From Rostratula benghalensis (taxonomy: Eukaryota > Chordata > Aves > Charadriiformes > Rostratulidae): a stretch of DNA of 64,000 bases. Each line of letters begins with the position of its first letter. Position 1 is the stretch's first letter. The notes below the pieces were generated by a model, which was given only the letters and a program-made list of their open reading frames with translations, ran no database searches and was not told the origin of the DNA. The stretch covers positions 1,435,142-1,499,141 of the forward strand of contig VXAI01000161.1 in NCBI GenBank assembly GCA_013399305.1, read 5' to 3'. The position numbers and the translations under genes are program-made. Positions 1 to 14,000 of the stretch are shown one piece after another.

Positions 1-1985
1 AAGTTTTTGTGCAATGAAAGATGGCGCTGCCAAGAATGCACACAAGAGGGCAGAAGTAAAACGGGCTTCAGCTCCCTGCTCACTTTTTTGCATCCCTTAA
101 CCCCTCTCTCCTCTCACAGGTTTTAGGAGTTTGTTTGGTTTAACTCTAGCCAAGGTGGAAAAGGTGGAAATGTTTCATGTGGTGTTTGACTACGTAATTC
201 CTTGTGAATACTAATTTATAGCTGCTTGCCTCAACTAATTATTTTCCAGATATCAGCATTTGTCGAAATGAAACACAAACCCAGTGATATCTGAACATTA
301 TTGCTTTTTTATTATTATTTTTATGGAAAGCAGGTCATGTTTTGAGACTTCTTCCTTTTTTGAACCTCAAAGCTATTTCTCGGATACAGACATCTTTTAG
401 TAAAATAAATAGATTCTTTATCTCAAAGCAGTTTAAGCTAAATATTATTTTTGCATAATACACAATCACTTTCAGAGCTGCCAAAATACAAGCTGACAAT
501 AACAATACACAGGCAAACGTAATTCTCTGTATATGTTAACTGAGGTGAAAGAAAAAGAAACTGATCTAAAATGGACATAAATTATCTTCTCTCATAGGGG
601 AAAGAATGTAACCGTAATTTGAGGTCCCCTTTTTTAGGAATACAGTGTCCAGTACCAGTATCTGGAAGTCTTTAAATTAAGACCGTGCATCTTTGTAAGA
701 GAGAGAGACTCTAGCTCAAACCTAAGTTATGACTACACCTAAAAACTGCTGGGTGAGGTTCTTTGCATGTGTTCATTATGCAGGGTGTGAGACTGCAGTA
801 GTCAGATTGACCCTCTGGCCTGAAATAATTTACAAATTCATCAATTCCTGTATTGGTTTTCTCCTTTACAAGAAATGATAATGCTCAAGAAAATGCACCA
901 GAAGCAGTGTGGTCAGCAGGGCATTGAGGCGATTCCTCCCAGGGCATCTTTGCCCTTAAAGCAAGAACTTCCTACATGTAGACATTTTAGTGAATAAATA
1001 TGTTTGAGTTGTCATTAAGCAGTCACTTTTCAAATATTAATTGAGAAACAAATTCAGATACAGATCTTAATATTGTAATTATTTTTAAGTCCAAACGGTT
1101 ATAATTTAATGAGGTTATAATTTTACATATTAATGTTTAAATGCTTATTACGCTAAAAGATGGCACGTAGAGAGGCTTTAATAGTAATACATTTTTATAT
1201 TTATATGGACTAAACAGCATTTAAGGACGGTTTCTGGGTTAGTTAAATTACTAGCAGTTTTACATATTGCCATCAAAGAAGATTCCATTTAGTTTCACAC
1301 AGCTGTAAAACAAAAAATTAAGACAGTGGAACCTAAGAGATGTGACTAATGCAACTGAAAGCACCGTGGAAATGGTAAGTTTGCTGCATGACATCTACAC
1401 TGACACTGCCATCAGCCACACATTAGGAAATTCATAAATATAGTCTCCTTCCATTTAAGGGCATTTGACAGGCAGCAACAAAAATAATTCCTTATAAATT
1501 AGCTGGGCTCCCCCATTGCTTAAAGGAGCTTTGGTATGTGAGCAATCCTACAAGTAACCAGAAATATCATTACCCCCCTCAGAGTCAATGTCTTCCATTT
1601 AAATCAACGAGAAGATGTTCTCTTTTATGGTTATTGCAGTAGGTCACTGGAAAGCAATACTGTTTCCCTTTTTTAATCCAAAACCCTGAGTATGCTTCTC
1701 CACTCCCAATTCCTCTGGGTGCCACAACTGTTAGTCACTTGCAGAGCTCAAAAGGGGAAGAATACAGCTGATTTCCTATTTTCTGGCTTTACTGCACTGG
1801 AAAGGCATTGTGTAGGGTCCTTCAGAGTAGGAGTTTTAGAAGCCCTGTCCTGCTGCATCTGTTTAAGTGTACCTTAAGGTGCATCTCTCTAGGGTCCCAC
1901 TCTACCTACACATGAAACCTTAAAGCAGTCCTTACTCAAAAACAGTATAATCCCAGCTTTTCAAAGAAAAGACACAGTTACATAC
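1..1985 (-). other. TBC1D19: TBC1D19 intron 13 (incomplete)
   Basis: AT-rich intronic sequence with no coding exon, no CR1 tail and no RNA gene that I can recognise. It begins with the GTATGT donor next to exon 13 and runs off the window. Confidence 0.75.
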
Positions 1986-2048
1986 CTGATATAAGTAATC
2001 CTCAAACACAAAATAGTAGTCATCATTGCTCGCTGTCAGCTTTACATC
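1986..2048 (-). CDS. TBC1D19: TBC1D19 coding exon 13 (residues 298-318)
   Basis: Twenty-one codons: [20 protein letters not shown] then Q. Acceptor GACAG, donor GTATGT. The next exon (orthologue VLLCFSRDTS) could not be found between 1 and 1985, so it must lie beyond the window. Confidence 0.94.
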
Positions 2049-5000
2049 CTGTCATCAAAAAACACAGCAGTTTGAAGCTAAAAGAACATAATTTCAGACT
2101 CCCAGAGAAGCTAAACTTAACACAGCGACAGAAGACACCGTTTCACCATTGCATCATGAAAGAGCTGTAGGTAAGTATATATTCCATATTTTAAAATTTT
2201 AAAAATACCATATTAACTTGATGATTAAAGTATTTAGGATTGAAACTTGAAAGGGAAGCAGTCAGACCCCAGTGCCATTTCGCTGGCAAAACCAATCATT
2301 CCTTCAAATGAAGTTACAGTTTATGGCTTAACTGCTCAACTCTCTTACACGAGAGCAAACATGGGCACAAAGAGAGAGCTTGCAAGAATAAGTTCACCCT
2401 AATTATTCTTACACCCCTCAAAATCAAACCATCCAACATTGTCTTTCTAAAAAAAACACCCCAAGATAGCGCTGTGATGAGTATATAAATCACTTAGTGA
2501 TTAAATTCACTGTTTAGTGAATTACTTACCTTGTAAATCAGGCTGTCCACTAGAAGGTCGTGCTGAATCACATTTGACTTAAGCTGTTCATAATACAAGA
2601 TATCCTAAAATTAAAAATATAACCATCAGCAGTCTGAGATGTAACTTTCATTCATAGTTAAACTAACAAAGCCAATATTTAGCAATTTCAAAAACCCTCA
2701 GTTATAAGCATGTATTTGGCTGGAAAACCTACTGCATAAACCACAAAGCATTCCATCATGGTTTATAGTAGTTTAAGCCCTAAAAAGACAGATATGAGGT
2801 GTTATACAATGACCTCCCTTCAGGGAAGTAATGAAACGAGAGTGAAGGAACTCTTTCAAACCCAAGATCCGTATCTTCCAACCTTTGGGTCTCTCTACAC
2901 CTAAAACCTTTTCAATGCTCAAAACCATGATGTTTTTTTCCTTCCTTACCCTCTGTTTTCACACATCTCTAAAGGAGCATGAAAACTCTACGGGTCCTGC
3001 TGCATCTTCTAGCATTAGGGAGTAGCTGCAAATACATGATGTTGATCTGCTATGAAGTGCTAAACAGTTTAAAATGGTAAAAAGATTAAAAGATAAATAT
3101 AAAAAAAAATCTTGTGAAGAATACAAAGAATTCAGACACTATTTCTTGAGTGTCTACAGAATATACACAAGAGGGAAACGACAGGGAAGAATTGGAATTG
3201 GAACAAACACTTCTCTGCTTTTCCTTATTCTACGCCTTTCTTCTTAGGAAGAGCTCGCAAAGGCAAAAAAGAATTAAATATCACATTATCATCATGTAAT
3301 TCCTAACCCCCTAAATCCCTCTCTGCCATTATGCCTGCAACTGAATAACACAGGGATTTGCAATAATTCATAGCCTAAATCAGCAATCCCAAAGCTCCTT
3401 CCCACTTCCCGACTATTTTGATTGCAATGCGTCTCTACGGACACCACATAAATACTTGTATATTCCAAGCTTTACATAGCATTCACTGCTTCACTTTGAA
3501 ACTATTAGAATTAATATATTATTAAACTGTTAAGTTGCACTGAGGACAAAAGCTGTATTTATTAAGTAGTGATAACCACCACAGGGAAAATATTTAATTT
3601 TTTCTTTCTGAGAAATAAAAAAGGGAGTATAAATACTGCATTATTTCTTTACAAAGGGTCAGATATAAATATTAGATAATAAAAATAGATGATGAGGAGT
3701 CTGGAACATCTCTCTTATGAGGACAGGCTGAGGGACTTGGGTCTTTTAGTCTGGAGAAGACTGAGGGGGGGGATCTGATCAACACCTATAAATGCTTAAA
3801 GGGTGGGTGTCAGAAGGAAGGGGCCAGTCTTTTGTCAGTGGTGCCCAGCGACAGGACAAGAGGGAACGGGCACAAACTTGAACATAGGAAGTTCCATCTA
3901 AACATGAGGAGGAACTTCTTCACTTGGAGGGTGGCAGAGCCCTGGCTGCCCAGAGAGGTAGTGGAGTCTCCATCTCTGGAGACATTCAAATCCCACCTGG
4001 ACAAATTCCTGTGCAACCTGCTCTGGGTGGCCCTGCTCTGGCAAGGGGGTTGGACTGGATGATCTCCAGAGGTCGCTTCCAACCCCATAGCATCCTGTGA
4101 TTTACTAAATGTAAATTATTTGCAGTATGAATGGAGACTTCTTTTTCACACTAAGGAAAATGTTGTAACTCTTTCTGCTGTGTAAGAAATAGTAGAGTGA
4201 AACTCACGGCTACAAGGGTTCTAGATAATGCAACTACTGAGCTATTGCAACTTGAGAAAGCGATTCTCATTTTTTTCCTGTTATTAAAATTAGTGTAAAA
4301 ACACAGTTTAAAAGTAATCACTTGAAGTACACTGTCCACCTGTATTATTCCATCCAAGAATAACTTGGTATTAAGTTTAATTGCTGCTGATTTATCCACA
4401 CTTAGAACAGGCTTAGTTATTTGGTAGGCAAGGACTAACTTTACTTAATGTATGAAGAACAAATTTCTTTAAAAGAAAAAAATAATTCATAAACTCTACT
4501 GATGCTCTACTGTAGTGACATCTTGAGTTCAGAGTGGTACTTTCAGTGAAGTTTTTTTTATGGCATCATCCTGAACTATGACTGTTACGTTACTAATTTC
4601 ATAAAATGTTTATCAGCTTCCTACACCTAAATTCAATTGCATTATGAATTGAAATATAAAGAATCACATCAATTGTGATTATGCATAAATTACAGTTTAT
4701 GCCAATAGCCAGTGAACAGTGTCCTCCAAAAAAAAAACCAGAAAACTGCTGAAATAAATTTAAACTAAACATGCATAACCAGAACAGAGGATTTGCTATT
4801 TGTTAATCCAGAATGAGACGTGTATTTAAACCATTTTGTAACATTTCTTTTTGTTTTGGGAAAGGTGAAGTGTAGAAACTACCTATTTCCCACCCTTCAG
4901 ACTCATGTACTGATTTTAGAAAACAGTCTACACAAGTACTGTCTGAGAACACAGATCTGAATTACTTACCCTTAACCAATTGGATGTACAATTTCTGAAA

Positions 5001-8000
5001 TGCATACCCTTCCCAATTTTCCTCCTTACTCTCTTTCAATTGCACTAAATATTTCAAGCAATTAAAAATGGGGCGAGAATAAGCAACCTGATGTTTGGGG
5101 CACTGTTTTAAAATAGAGAACAACTGAGATTCTTCAGCAACTTGGAGAGACTGAATGCAAGTTTTTTCCAATGCCATCAAGTACTTTCTTCAATATGGTT
5201 TCAAATGAAAAAGAGTCAACAGTTCATCACCTTCTCCTTTGTCAGAAATAATAGTTTCTCGTTTGCTCTTACAAAAACTCAGTAGGCCAACCTGCTCATT
5301 ACTTAGGAAAAAAAAAAAACAACCAAACAACAAACAAACACCATTTGCTGTTACCATTTCAGCATGAACTAAAATTTCCAACACAACTCAAAAACTCTAC
5401 CCTGAAAAAATGAATAGCAAATTTAAATTGCAAAAATTAGTTGAGTAAAATGATACTGAAGTATTTTAACAGCTCAATGATTTACTGAAAAAGACCTGAA
5501 GGATGAGCTCTCCACCTGAACTAGAACTCATGAGAAAAAGTTTGGGAATGAAATCAGAAATTATTAAAAAGGGATTTGCAAGGCAAACCCAATCATAACC
5601 ATTATAGGAATAAAGGTGTTAACTCATTAGTTGTCATTTATTTTCTCTTAAATTGTGACTGTTGTGATGAAAAATGAGGCCTGGGCTTGGAATCACACCA
5701 GTTTTTCAGCTGCAACTGGCCTACAAGAGGATCTTGTCCATGCCTCTGAGTAAGACAGGAGGCTTGCAATTCATTTTGTATTAATAAATATATTCTTTAT
5801 ATCTGGAGCATAAACAAGACTGGTCACAGATTTACTTTCAAGCCATGTGACTCTTGCTGGTTGATCAGTCTTTCCTCACCTACACAGCAAGGAACGTTAA
5901 GAGCTTCACTCAGGTTTCAAAACAAAGACTCAAGTCTCATTTTACATTTTACTGGCTGCATTTCTTCCTCCAGATGAGACAACTGACTGCTACCAAGTTA
6001 CAGGAGAGTCTGAAAATGTGCTACATTGCTCAGCCTAAAATGTTTTCAATTACAAAACCAAAATCTTACCATTTTCATCTGAGTCAACCTTTCTTCTCTG
6101 TCTGCAAAATCTTAATGCAACCCTGATTTGGAAACTTTTTCCTTTTTAAAAATGTGTTGGAATTTCGTATAGGCTGTAGCTTTTCTCAGAGTTATATATA
6201 CAATTTTATTACTGCACCTCCAACTCTATCTTTCCAAGTGGAAACCAAGTACATTCCAGGATTGCAGTGCCCAGTCCTCTTGACCTTACAAAGCCACAGA
6301 CCAAAATTTCCATCCCAAAAAAACTGTATCCACTTGAGCATAAGGAAAAGGGAGCTCTAAGAACAGCTCAGAAGGCAAGAGAACACAACAGTATCTTTCA
6401 GCAGTACCCAGCAAAGCTCAATTAAGCAGAATTTGGTGATTGACCTTCTTGGAAATGAAGGTTTGGATTACCCAACAGCCTCTGGGCAGGCACAGTCCAT
6501 GAAATCCCTGGCAGAGATGAGCTGTAGATTTGGGAACAGAAGTACCAGAAACAACTACAAAACGAAAATCTAATTAAATGACATAAAGAGATAATGGCAA
6601 AGAAAGTTAAAGAAAGTCCCTACAGGCAAATCCCTGAAGAGGATCCAAAGCTTGTTCTCCTTTGACCAGACACCTGTGAAATCTCCTTGTAACATACATC
6701 CTTCTCCAGGAAAAGATGATGACAGTCCACTACTGGTACTGGTTTCTCTGCTGTGAGAATGTTACAGTGGGTACCTTGGGCTACTGATCCTACTAAACCC
6801 CAGTTCTGATAAGGCATAAAGTTACACAATGCTCCATTATGAATTTATCACCTCACCTATTTATTAAGTTTTTAACCCTAAGAAATTACACTCAGAAAAA
6901 AACTGTAGGTAGGAAAAGTATAGCATTACAAATTTCTGCATGCTGGAATTTTCAGAATTAAGACTTATTTTCAACCCACTAGCTCAAAAAAATTTGAGGA
7001 CCCCCCCCCAATGAAATAATGAACAATTTTGTTTTCTACTGGACTGCCTGAATTGCACACAGTGAATAAGCAAGAGGTAACACACCAAACAGAATGGAAA
7101 AAGGAATAAAATTAAACAGATTCTCAGTAAGTGTGTGCCATCTGCTTTCTGAAACCAATGAGGCAGACATCCCATAGGAAAAAAACCCTGTGATTGTGTG
7201 ACTCAAGATTATATTGTAAAATATATATATACATACAGCAAATTGGACTGTTTTCCCAGACAGTATTATCCGTGACACTGTTCAGCTTTTAAACATTTGA
7301 CTTTGTAACCTTAAAAATGTTCTTTTAACACAGTTTCTCTGAAATGTCCCATTGCAAATGAAAACTAATAACCAATTCATTGCCAGGCAAGGTGCTTATG
7401 CTTTGCTAAAATAATCCTGAAAACAGAGCTTACCACTTATCATGTTTACTATTACGATGTTAGATTGCTAGTAGCATCTCTGGCTTGGCTGTATATTAGC
7501 TTTATACAGAGGCTGAGCTTCACTGAATAAAGTTTTCCAAACAACAATATTGGATGCAAACACACACAATGCTGCCCATACCAAGTCCTCATCATGTTTT
7601 ACACTTACAGAAAGGAAATGTGTGGTCCTGATGAATTCTAGATTTATATAGCTCTGCACCTAACAGAGCCTAAACTGCAAATCAGAAATATTAGAGCAAG
7701 AAACCTCTGCAACCACCCAATTCAACTCCAGCAGAGAAACAGTACACAATGGGTAAGGGGGGGGGAAAAATAGTGTTAGATAAATCAATAAAGCCTACAT
7801 GAAATACAGCAGTTCATAAAACAGCTGAGTGTGTATTAAAACTGTTTTGCTGTACTTCACAAAAAAAACCACCCAAAACCCCAGTGTATTCAGCATATGC
7901 AAGAAAAACATCTCGGGGTGTTACCATTGCAGCAGTAGTTACAGCCTTACTTCTGGAAAACCCTAGTAAATAGTTTGTTCTATGGTGTTTTGCTCATGTA

Positions 8001-11000
8001 TTTGTTCAAAAATTAGGGAAGAGCCAAAAAGACTCCACGACAGCACAGAGTTTTTTACAGGCACGTGTGTATTTCTCATAAAATGTTTATCAGTTTCTGT
8101 GACAGCGCAGTAGAGCACTTCTATTTTGGGAAAAGACCGCTAGAAGATACGTGCTTGCTCGTATGTGTTTTTAGCTACTCTTCAGGTTTTACTCTCTCTT
8201 TGCTTCTTACCTCTGGCTGGTTAGAAATATTGAGGATGAGGGCCCACAGATCAGCTCGGAGTGCTGTTGGACATCCCTGACGAACATACTGTTGAGCTGC
8301 AGCACTATCTTGTTCTGCCAGAACTGTTGAGAGACAAAGCAGGGAATGAACTGACGTAGTTTAAGACTTCCAAAGACTCTCAGATTACCAAAAGCTTTAG
8401 CTTCTAACTTCATGGACTGGTTCACCGTGCTGTAAGTGTTAGCTGACGGGAAAATATCTAAAAGATCTGGTTCCCAAAACACCATTTTGAAGTAGTTCCC
8501 TGAGAAAACAAGGCAGTTGGTATCAATAAGCAAGGCTGTGTCGCCTTCTGTCATTAAAACAGCTCTTGGTATGTAATGTCACAGCACGTATGGATGACTC
8601 TAGGAAGGCTGGGTGCAGCTGGTAGGATGGCATCAAGCAGAACAAGCCACAAAAGGCTCCAGTTTAATTGTGAGTGGTATCTCAGTTCAAACAGGAGACT
8701 GCCACTCATCCAGGTGTTTTGTGTCTCTCCTATTTTTACCTTTTAACTACACAAACATCTTCACAGGTAACTGCGGGACGAGAATTTTCCATTTCAGACT
8801 GTACTGCCCTTTTCTCTCATTGGTATACGTGCTCTGGGGGCTAAAGACTTTCTTTCTCAAAATATTTTGGTTTTCCTTGGGATCACCATAAAACAAATAC
8901 TCTGCTGTTGACAGGTTTGTTCAGATGAGTCACTGTTGTGAAGCTTTAGGTTACTCTGTCACTACTGCATGTGCCTTAGAGAGATTGTCTCATTCCTGAC
9001 TTAATTCTCTAAACTTGAAAGACACACATCCTTAGCTGTCCTAATCTGCCAGGTGTCTTGTTTCCCACTGAGGTTACGTGATTAACTGTACCCTCATACC
9101 TGAAACACCTTTCACAGCAGAGAGAAAGTCAGGAGAGTATTTCTGGGAGATGATCTAGATGTTGGTGCTCAGAAGTTTCCAAATCTGTATCCTCTGCTTT
9201 TTCCAGCATCTCTCAAAAACAAATTTCACTTTGTTTTGCTTTGCTAAATTTCACTAAAGCTGATATTCACAATATCCACCCTAACACGAATCAGAAGGAT
9301 GAGGTTTGGAATTATACATCTATTTAATCGAGTCCTCTCTCCTTCCCTTTATTCCTTAATACTGAAGAGACCTGTCAGCCGATTTTCTGTCTAACCCGCA
9401 GAGCTCTAACACAGATGATGTGTGATCCTTTTTTCCTGAAAGAAGGAGGCAAAAAAGAGAAAAAAAAACCCCATTCCTGCATTCCCCACAGAACTTTAGA
9501 AAAGACTGGGATTCACCTCAGTGTCCAGGAGCACTTACCTCATTTTTTCTTACTGAGACTCAAAATAGTAGAAAGTAGTTTTGCTATATACAAGGCAGGT
9601 TTTACTGAGTAAAGAAAATCCCTCATCCTCAGAAATACATCTAATATAGCAACAAAATCAATTAATCACTGGCAACCAAAGTCATAACCAACACCCAAGA
9701 GAGCAGGCTGTAGGATTCCTATGTGAATAAACAGAGATTTCAGTTTACAGTCAAGACTTTTAACTCACATTTTTCCCAAATGTTACGTCTTTTCATCTAG
9801 AAAAAGCTAAGACAATCTCTGTAGCAGAGGCTGCACCAACACAGGCAAGAGATGAGGAGTAAAAACTACATTGTGGAGTTGAATGACTAGCTCAGGAAGT
9901 CTGGGTGGGGAATTTATTTGGAAGAACAGGAAAAGAACAGAGGGACAGAGAGCACCCAAACGAGCTGCTCTTGGACCAGAAAACAGATGATGTGGGATAG
10001 AAAGAGGATGGCAAAAGGAGAACAAAGGAAAAGGGGTCACTGTCTTGTTACTGCAACAAGAAATAAATCAATACACAGACAAATAAAAGGGATGATGGAC
10101 TTTTGGGGTGGTATCCACTCCATTTTTCCCTTTGACGGTGATAAAGATTAGCAGGAATCTCAAGAACCAGTAAGGAGCAGATCTTGATGGATTTCAAACA
10201 TTTTTTTCTTCTATAAGCAAACATAAGCTAATGAATAATTATTTATCTTTCCCTTTCTTTTGCAGGTTATTTCTTAACCCACAAAAAAAAAACAACCCAA
10301 AACCCAACCCAGAAAAAGCAGTAAACAGACACAAATGAGCAAATTTTCCACAGTGGCCAAGTATTTCAGTATTTACCAAGTTCTGCAACTGGAAATAACC
10401 ATTGAAAATACTCTGTTCTGATGCACAGGCGTCAAGCCCATTACACTAATGAGAACAGTGTGTGCAGAGAAGGGAGGCCAGAGTCTTTTTGACTTTCAAA
10501 TGCAATTCAGCAGCGACAGAAGTTAAGTTATCACCGAAAAGTTACGTCTCTGTGCTTCCTCTGCCATTTTTAATGAAATATCTGTGGAGCTGTTTATGGA
10601 GTTGCTACTGGTAGACTGCAAATGCTGTTCTGTCTCTGTCTAAATTACAATGGTATTACTGACTGTCTCGATCTAAATTACAGTGGTGTTACTGAGAAGG
10701 CTTTGTGTCAGTCTGACTAAATTCTAACAATTTCTAATTGAGGTAGAAATTCATTCCACGCCTTGACTGAACGCGACACACGGTTTATTACAGATGGAAA
10801 CACATCCATACCTTTCTGTCCCACACGTACGTGCTCATTTTCAAAGAACTCTGCAAAATAATAGACAAGAATGCCAAAAAAATAAATAAGATACTCCAGC
10901 TAGTAATGTAGTTCATATTTTTACTACACACCATTACATTCTGCTGATATTGACTGCCTATATCACTAAAAATTAACCTGCATCGACACCAATGTTCTTT

Positions 11001-14000
11001 AGCAAAAACTAAGAACAAATAATACTACAGGATTTCTTTATTGTCTGAAAGACATTAATACCAAGGCAGCACCTAGCCATTTGATTAGGTAAGTTTCCAT
11101 TTAAAAAGAAAAAGCACTCGATACTATAGTGTTTTCCACTTTTAAAAGGAAAGACCATTTTCAAACCTGTTTCAACAGGAAAAAATGCATCCATGGAAAA
11201 GGAACGCAAACTATCTGCTATTTAACATACTGAGTGTTAATATATGGGTGTTGTTTGCAATCTTTTCTTAAAAACAGTTCTTTACAAGATGTTTGTATGT
11301 ATGCCTATCTGTTAGTTGGCTTACCATTTATTGATATTTTCTGTACTTTTTGAGACAAGCACTTTTGTCCTCTAGCTCCTGAAGTCTTCACACCCCCCAA
11401 AATTAATCTATTTTCAACTTAAGGTGATGATTTTCAATCTTCTCTAAATTTGAGCCTTCCTATTTACAATGTGTTCAATTATTAGCTATATTTTACTAAG
11501 AGAAATCACTACATTCATAGGTACAGAACAAATATTTATGGTTCATTATGGAAAACATACACATATTACTTGATAATTGCAATGCCCTCTGCTCATCAGT
11601 GTTCTATTTAAAGGACTGCAGCACAGCCCTAGCTCACCAGGAGGTACTTGTGCTGAATCATCGATACCCAGCTGGCCTATATTTAAGCCCAGTTCACTGA
11701 AATCTTCTTTCTGCAAAGAAAAAAAAACAAAAACACCCAGAAACCAGTAATTAACAATGTTTTAATTCTCTAAATCACTAGAGATTTCTTCTGAAAGATT
11801 TAATGCGAACCTTTTCTAAACCCAAAGTCATTCTTTTAAATGTATATAGATGAAATATGAACTTAGGTCTTTCAAGAGAGGAATCTCACATCAATAATTC
11901 TTACTCTAGTTTTAGTTATAGGCCCCAGCCTTCATCTCAACTATGAGCTACACCTGGACATAATAAAGGGCTGCATTAAAGATCAGGTTAGGAATTTCTA
12001 ATTCCCAGCTCTTTTCCAACCCAGGTGCAGGTTTATCTACTCACATAAAATCCTAAGCATCATATCAGTGAAACATTAAGAAGAGTTCTCCTATTTTCCA
12101 ATTGTAACAGTGGTACCCAAACATCTCCTTCCATTTACAATCTGACAATAAAGGGATTTAAAGTTACTTTGAGAAGAAAGTCAGAGGTGAATGATTGTCA
12201 GCTACTGATCTCATACAGCATCAAATGAAGCTGTAGAATTAAGATAAACTAGATATTTAAAGTTTCTTGTTCAGACAGGAAAGTGGATAACGTACAAAAG
12301 TATGTTTTTGGCACAAAAGCTGTGGCATAAAATGAAAACTTCTCTGCTGGCAGATAGTGTATGTTTGGCTTTTCATTAATACTAATATTCTGCCTTATTG
12401 TTTAGAACCTCATTTGTTAGCAGGGCAAAATAATTCTTAGGCAAACCTCTTGCAAGAGATAATATACTTACCAATTCTGGAATATCTTTAACTTTTAGAG
12501 GCACCTGAATTAGCCCCAGGTGGTTTCTGAAACTCGGCTGTTCTCCGTTTTCATAGTTTGGGTTTCGAAGATTCATCAGAACCTTAAAAAGGGCAGCTCT
12601 GTCATTCCTCATTCAGAGACTTACATTCAAATTCTTCTTAACATCAGATCACTACTACAAATAGTACCTTTGGCATAAAACCATGTCCTGCAACTATCAT
12701 ATTTATCAACCCAAATTATCACTTTTTATCTCCATGTTTTCAAAATCAGAAAGGAGACAAATTTTTCAAGCTGGAAACCTATTCTACTTGGAAAAGCTCG
12801 CTCAAGTTACGAAATAAAAAAGCAGAAATAATTCTTGATATATGGGACTACGTGCTGGCTTCATAGCAAGGTCTTGACTAAAATTAACTTCCTCATCAAA
12901 GCTGTTTGAACACCAACAGTGTATGAGCTAGAGCATTCTTCAGTATTGCTTTTTTCTTTAAGGACTTTTATCCATGTTCTTACACTGGCAATCTTACACA
13001 GCTATCCATCAGAGTGCTACATAATTTTCTACTGAAATAATTTCTTTCTAAATAACAATACACAAAAAATATCTTATTTCATTTAAGATAAAAAAAAAAT
13101 AAAAATTGAAAACCTAAAGTAAGAATAAAATGTAAGGGACAGGTAACTGTGATCTAGAATGGGATTTACAGTCTCTTACGTGCTGTTATTCCATGGGTAT
13201 TTATTTCGATATTATAACGCTGAGCTGACAAGGATTCTTTCTGAGTTTCCAGCTCTTCTGAAATGATTCCACAACATCCTACATCTACAATTCTCAGTCT
13301 TGCAAATATTCTAATACCACATAACCTTACTCCCAGCCTTGTAAATTAAAAGATTAATGTCAGAAACTGCAAACTCTGGAAAGAAAACAGTATAAAAGAA
13401 AAAAAAAAAAAAAGTGACCATGAGGGTCACTGGATAAGGCTAAAATGAAGACAGATTCAAGATTAAATACACAACTTGGCTGCTAGTACAGTGATGGAAA
13501 ACAGAATAAGTAATACATTTCCAATATTACTATCACTGACTGAACATGAGATGCTCCTTAGGAATGTAATAAAATGAATAAAAAGTTTATCATTGGATTC
13601 AGAAATGCATTCACAATTCATAGCTATGAAACAAATGCACATTTAACTAAAATACTATAAATCTCTTCTACCACTACAAAAGAAATTCCACTAAAATTGC
13701 ACTGAATCACACTGAAATATAAATACACAATGATAATTCAGTATTGGACTTCTATCCCTCAAATTAGGAGGCAACTCTGTAACTCTACACAGCTGTCACG
13801 TTCTAGATGATTTGTTTCCTATGTGACCCACAGGATATACTGATTTTATACATTTTATTTTCAACCATATTTTAATCCAAAATCTCCTACTGCATCATCA
13901 TTAAATCACTGTCAGCACCAACATTTACTGTCCATCATCCATGTGTTCTGTAAGCACAGCTGGCAAAGCAAGTTCCATTTTACTAAGGTTTTCTGTGCTC

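Noticed and set aside
1..1985. Search for TBC1D19 exon 14
   Set aside because: No stretch encodes the expected VLLCFSRD segment with splice sites; it must lie outside the window.
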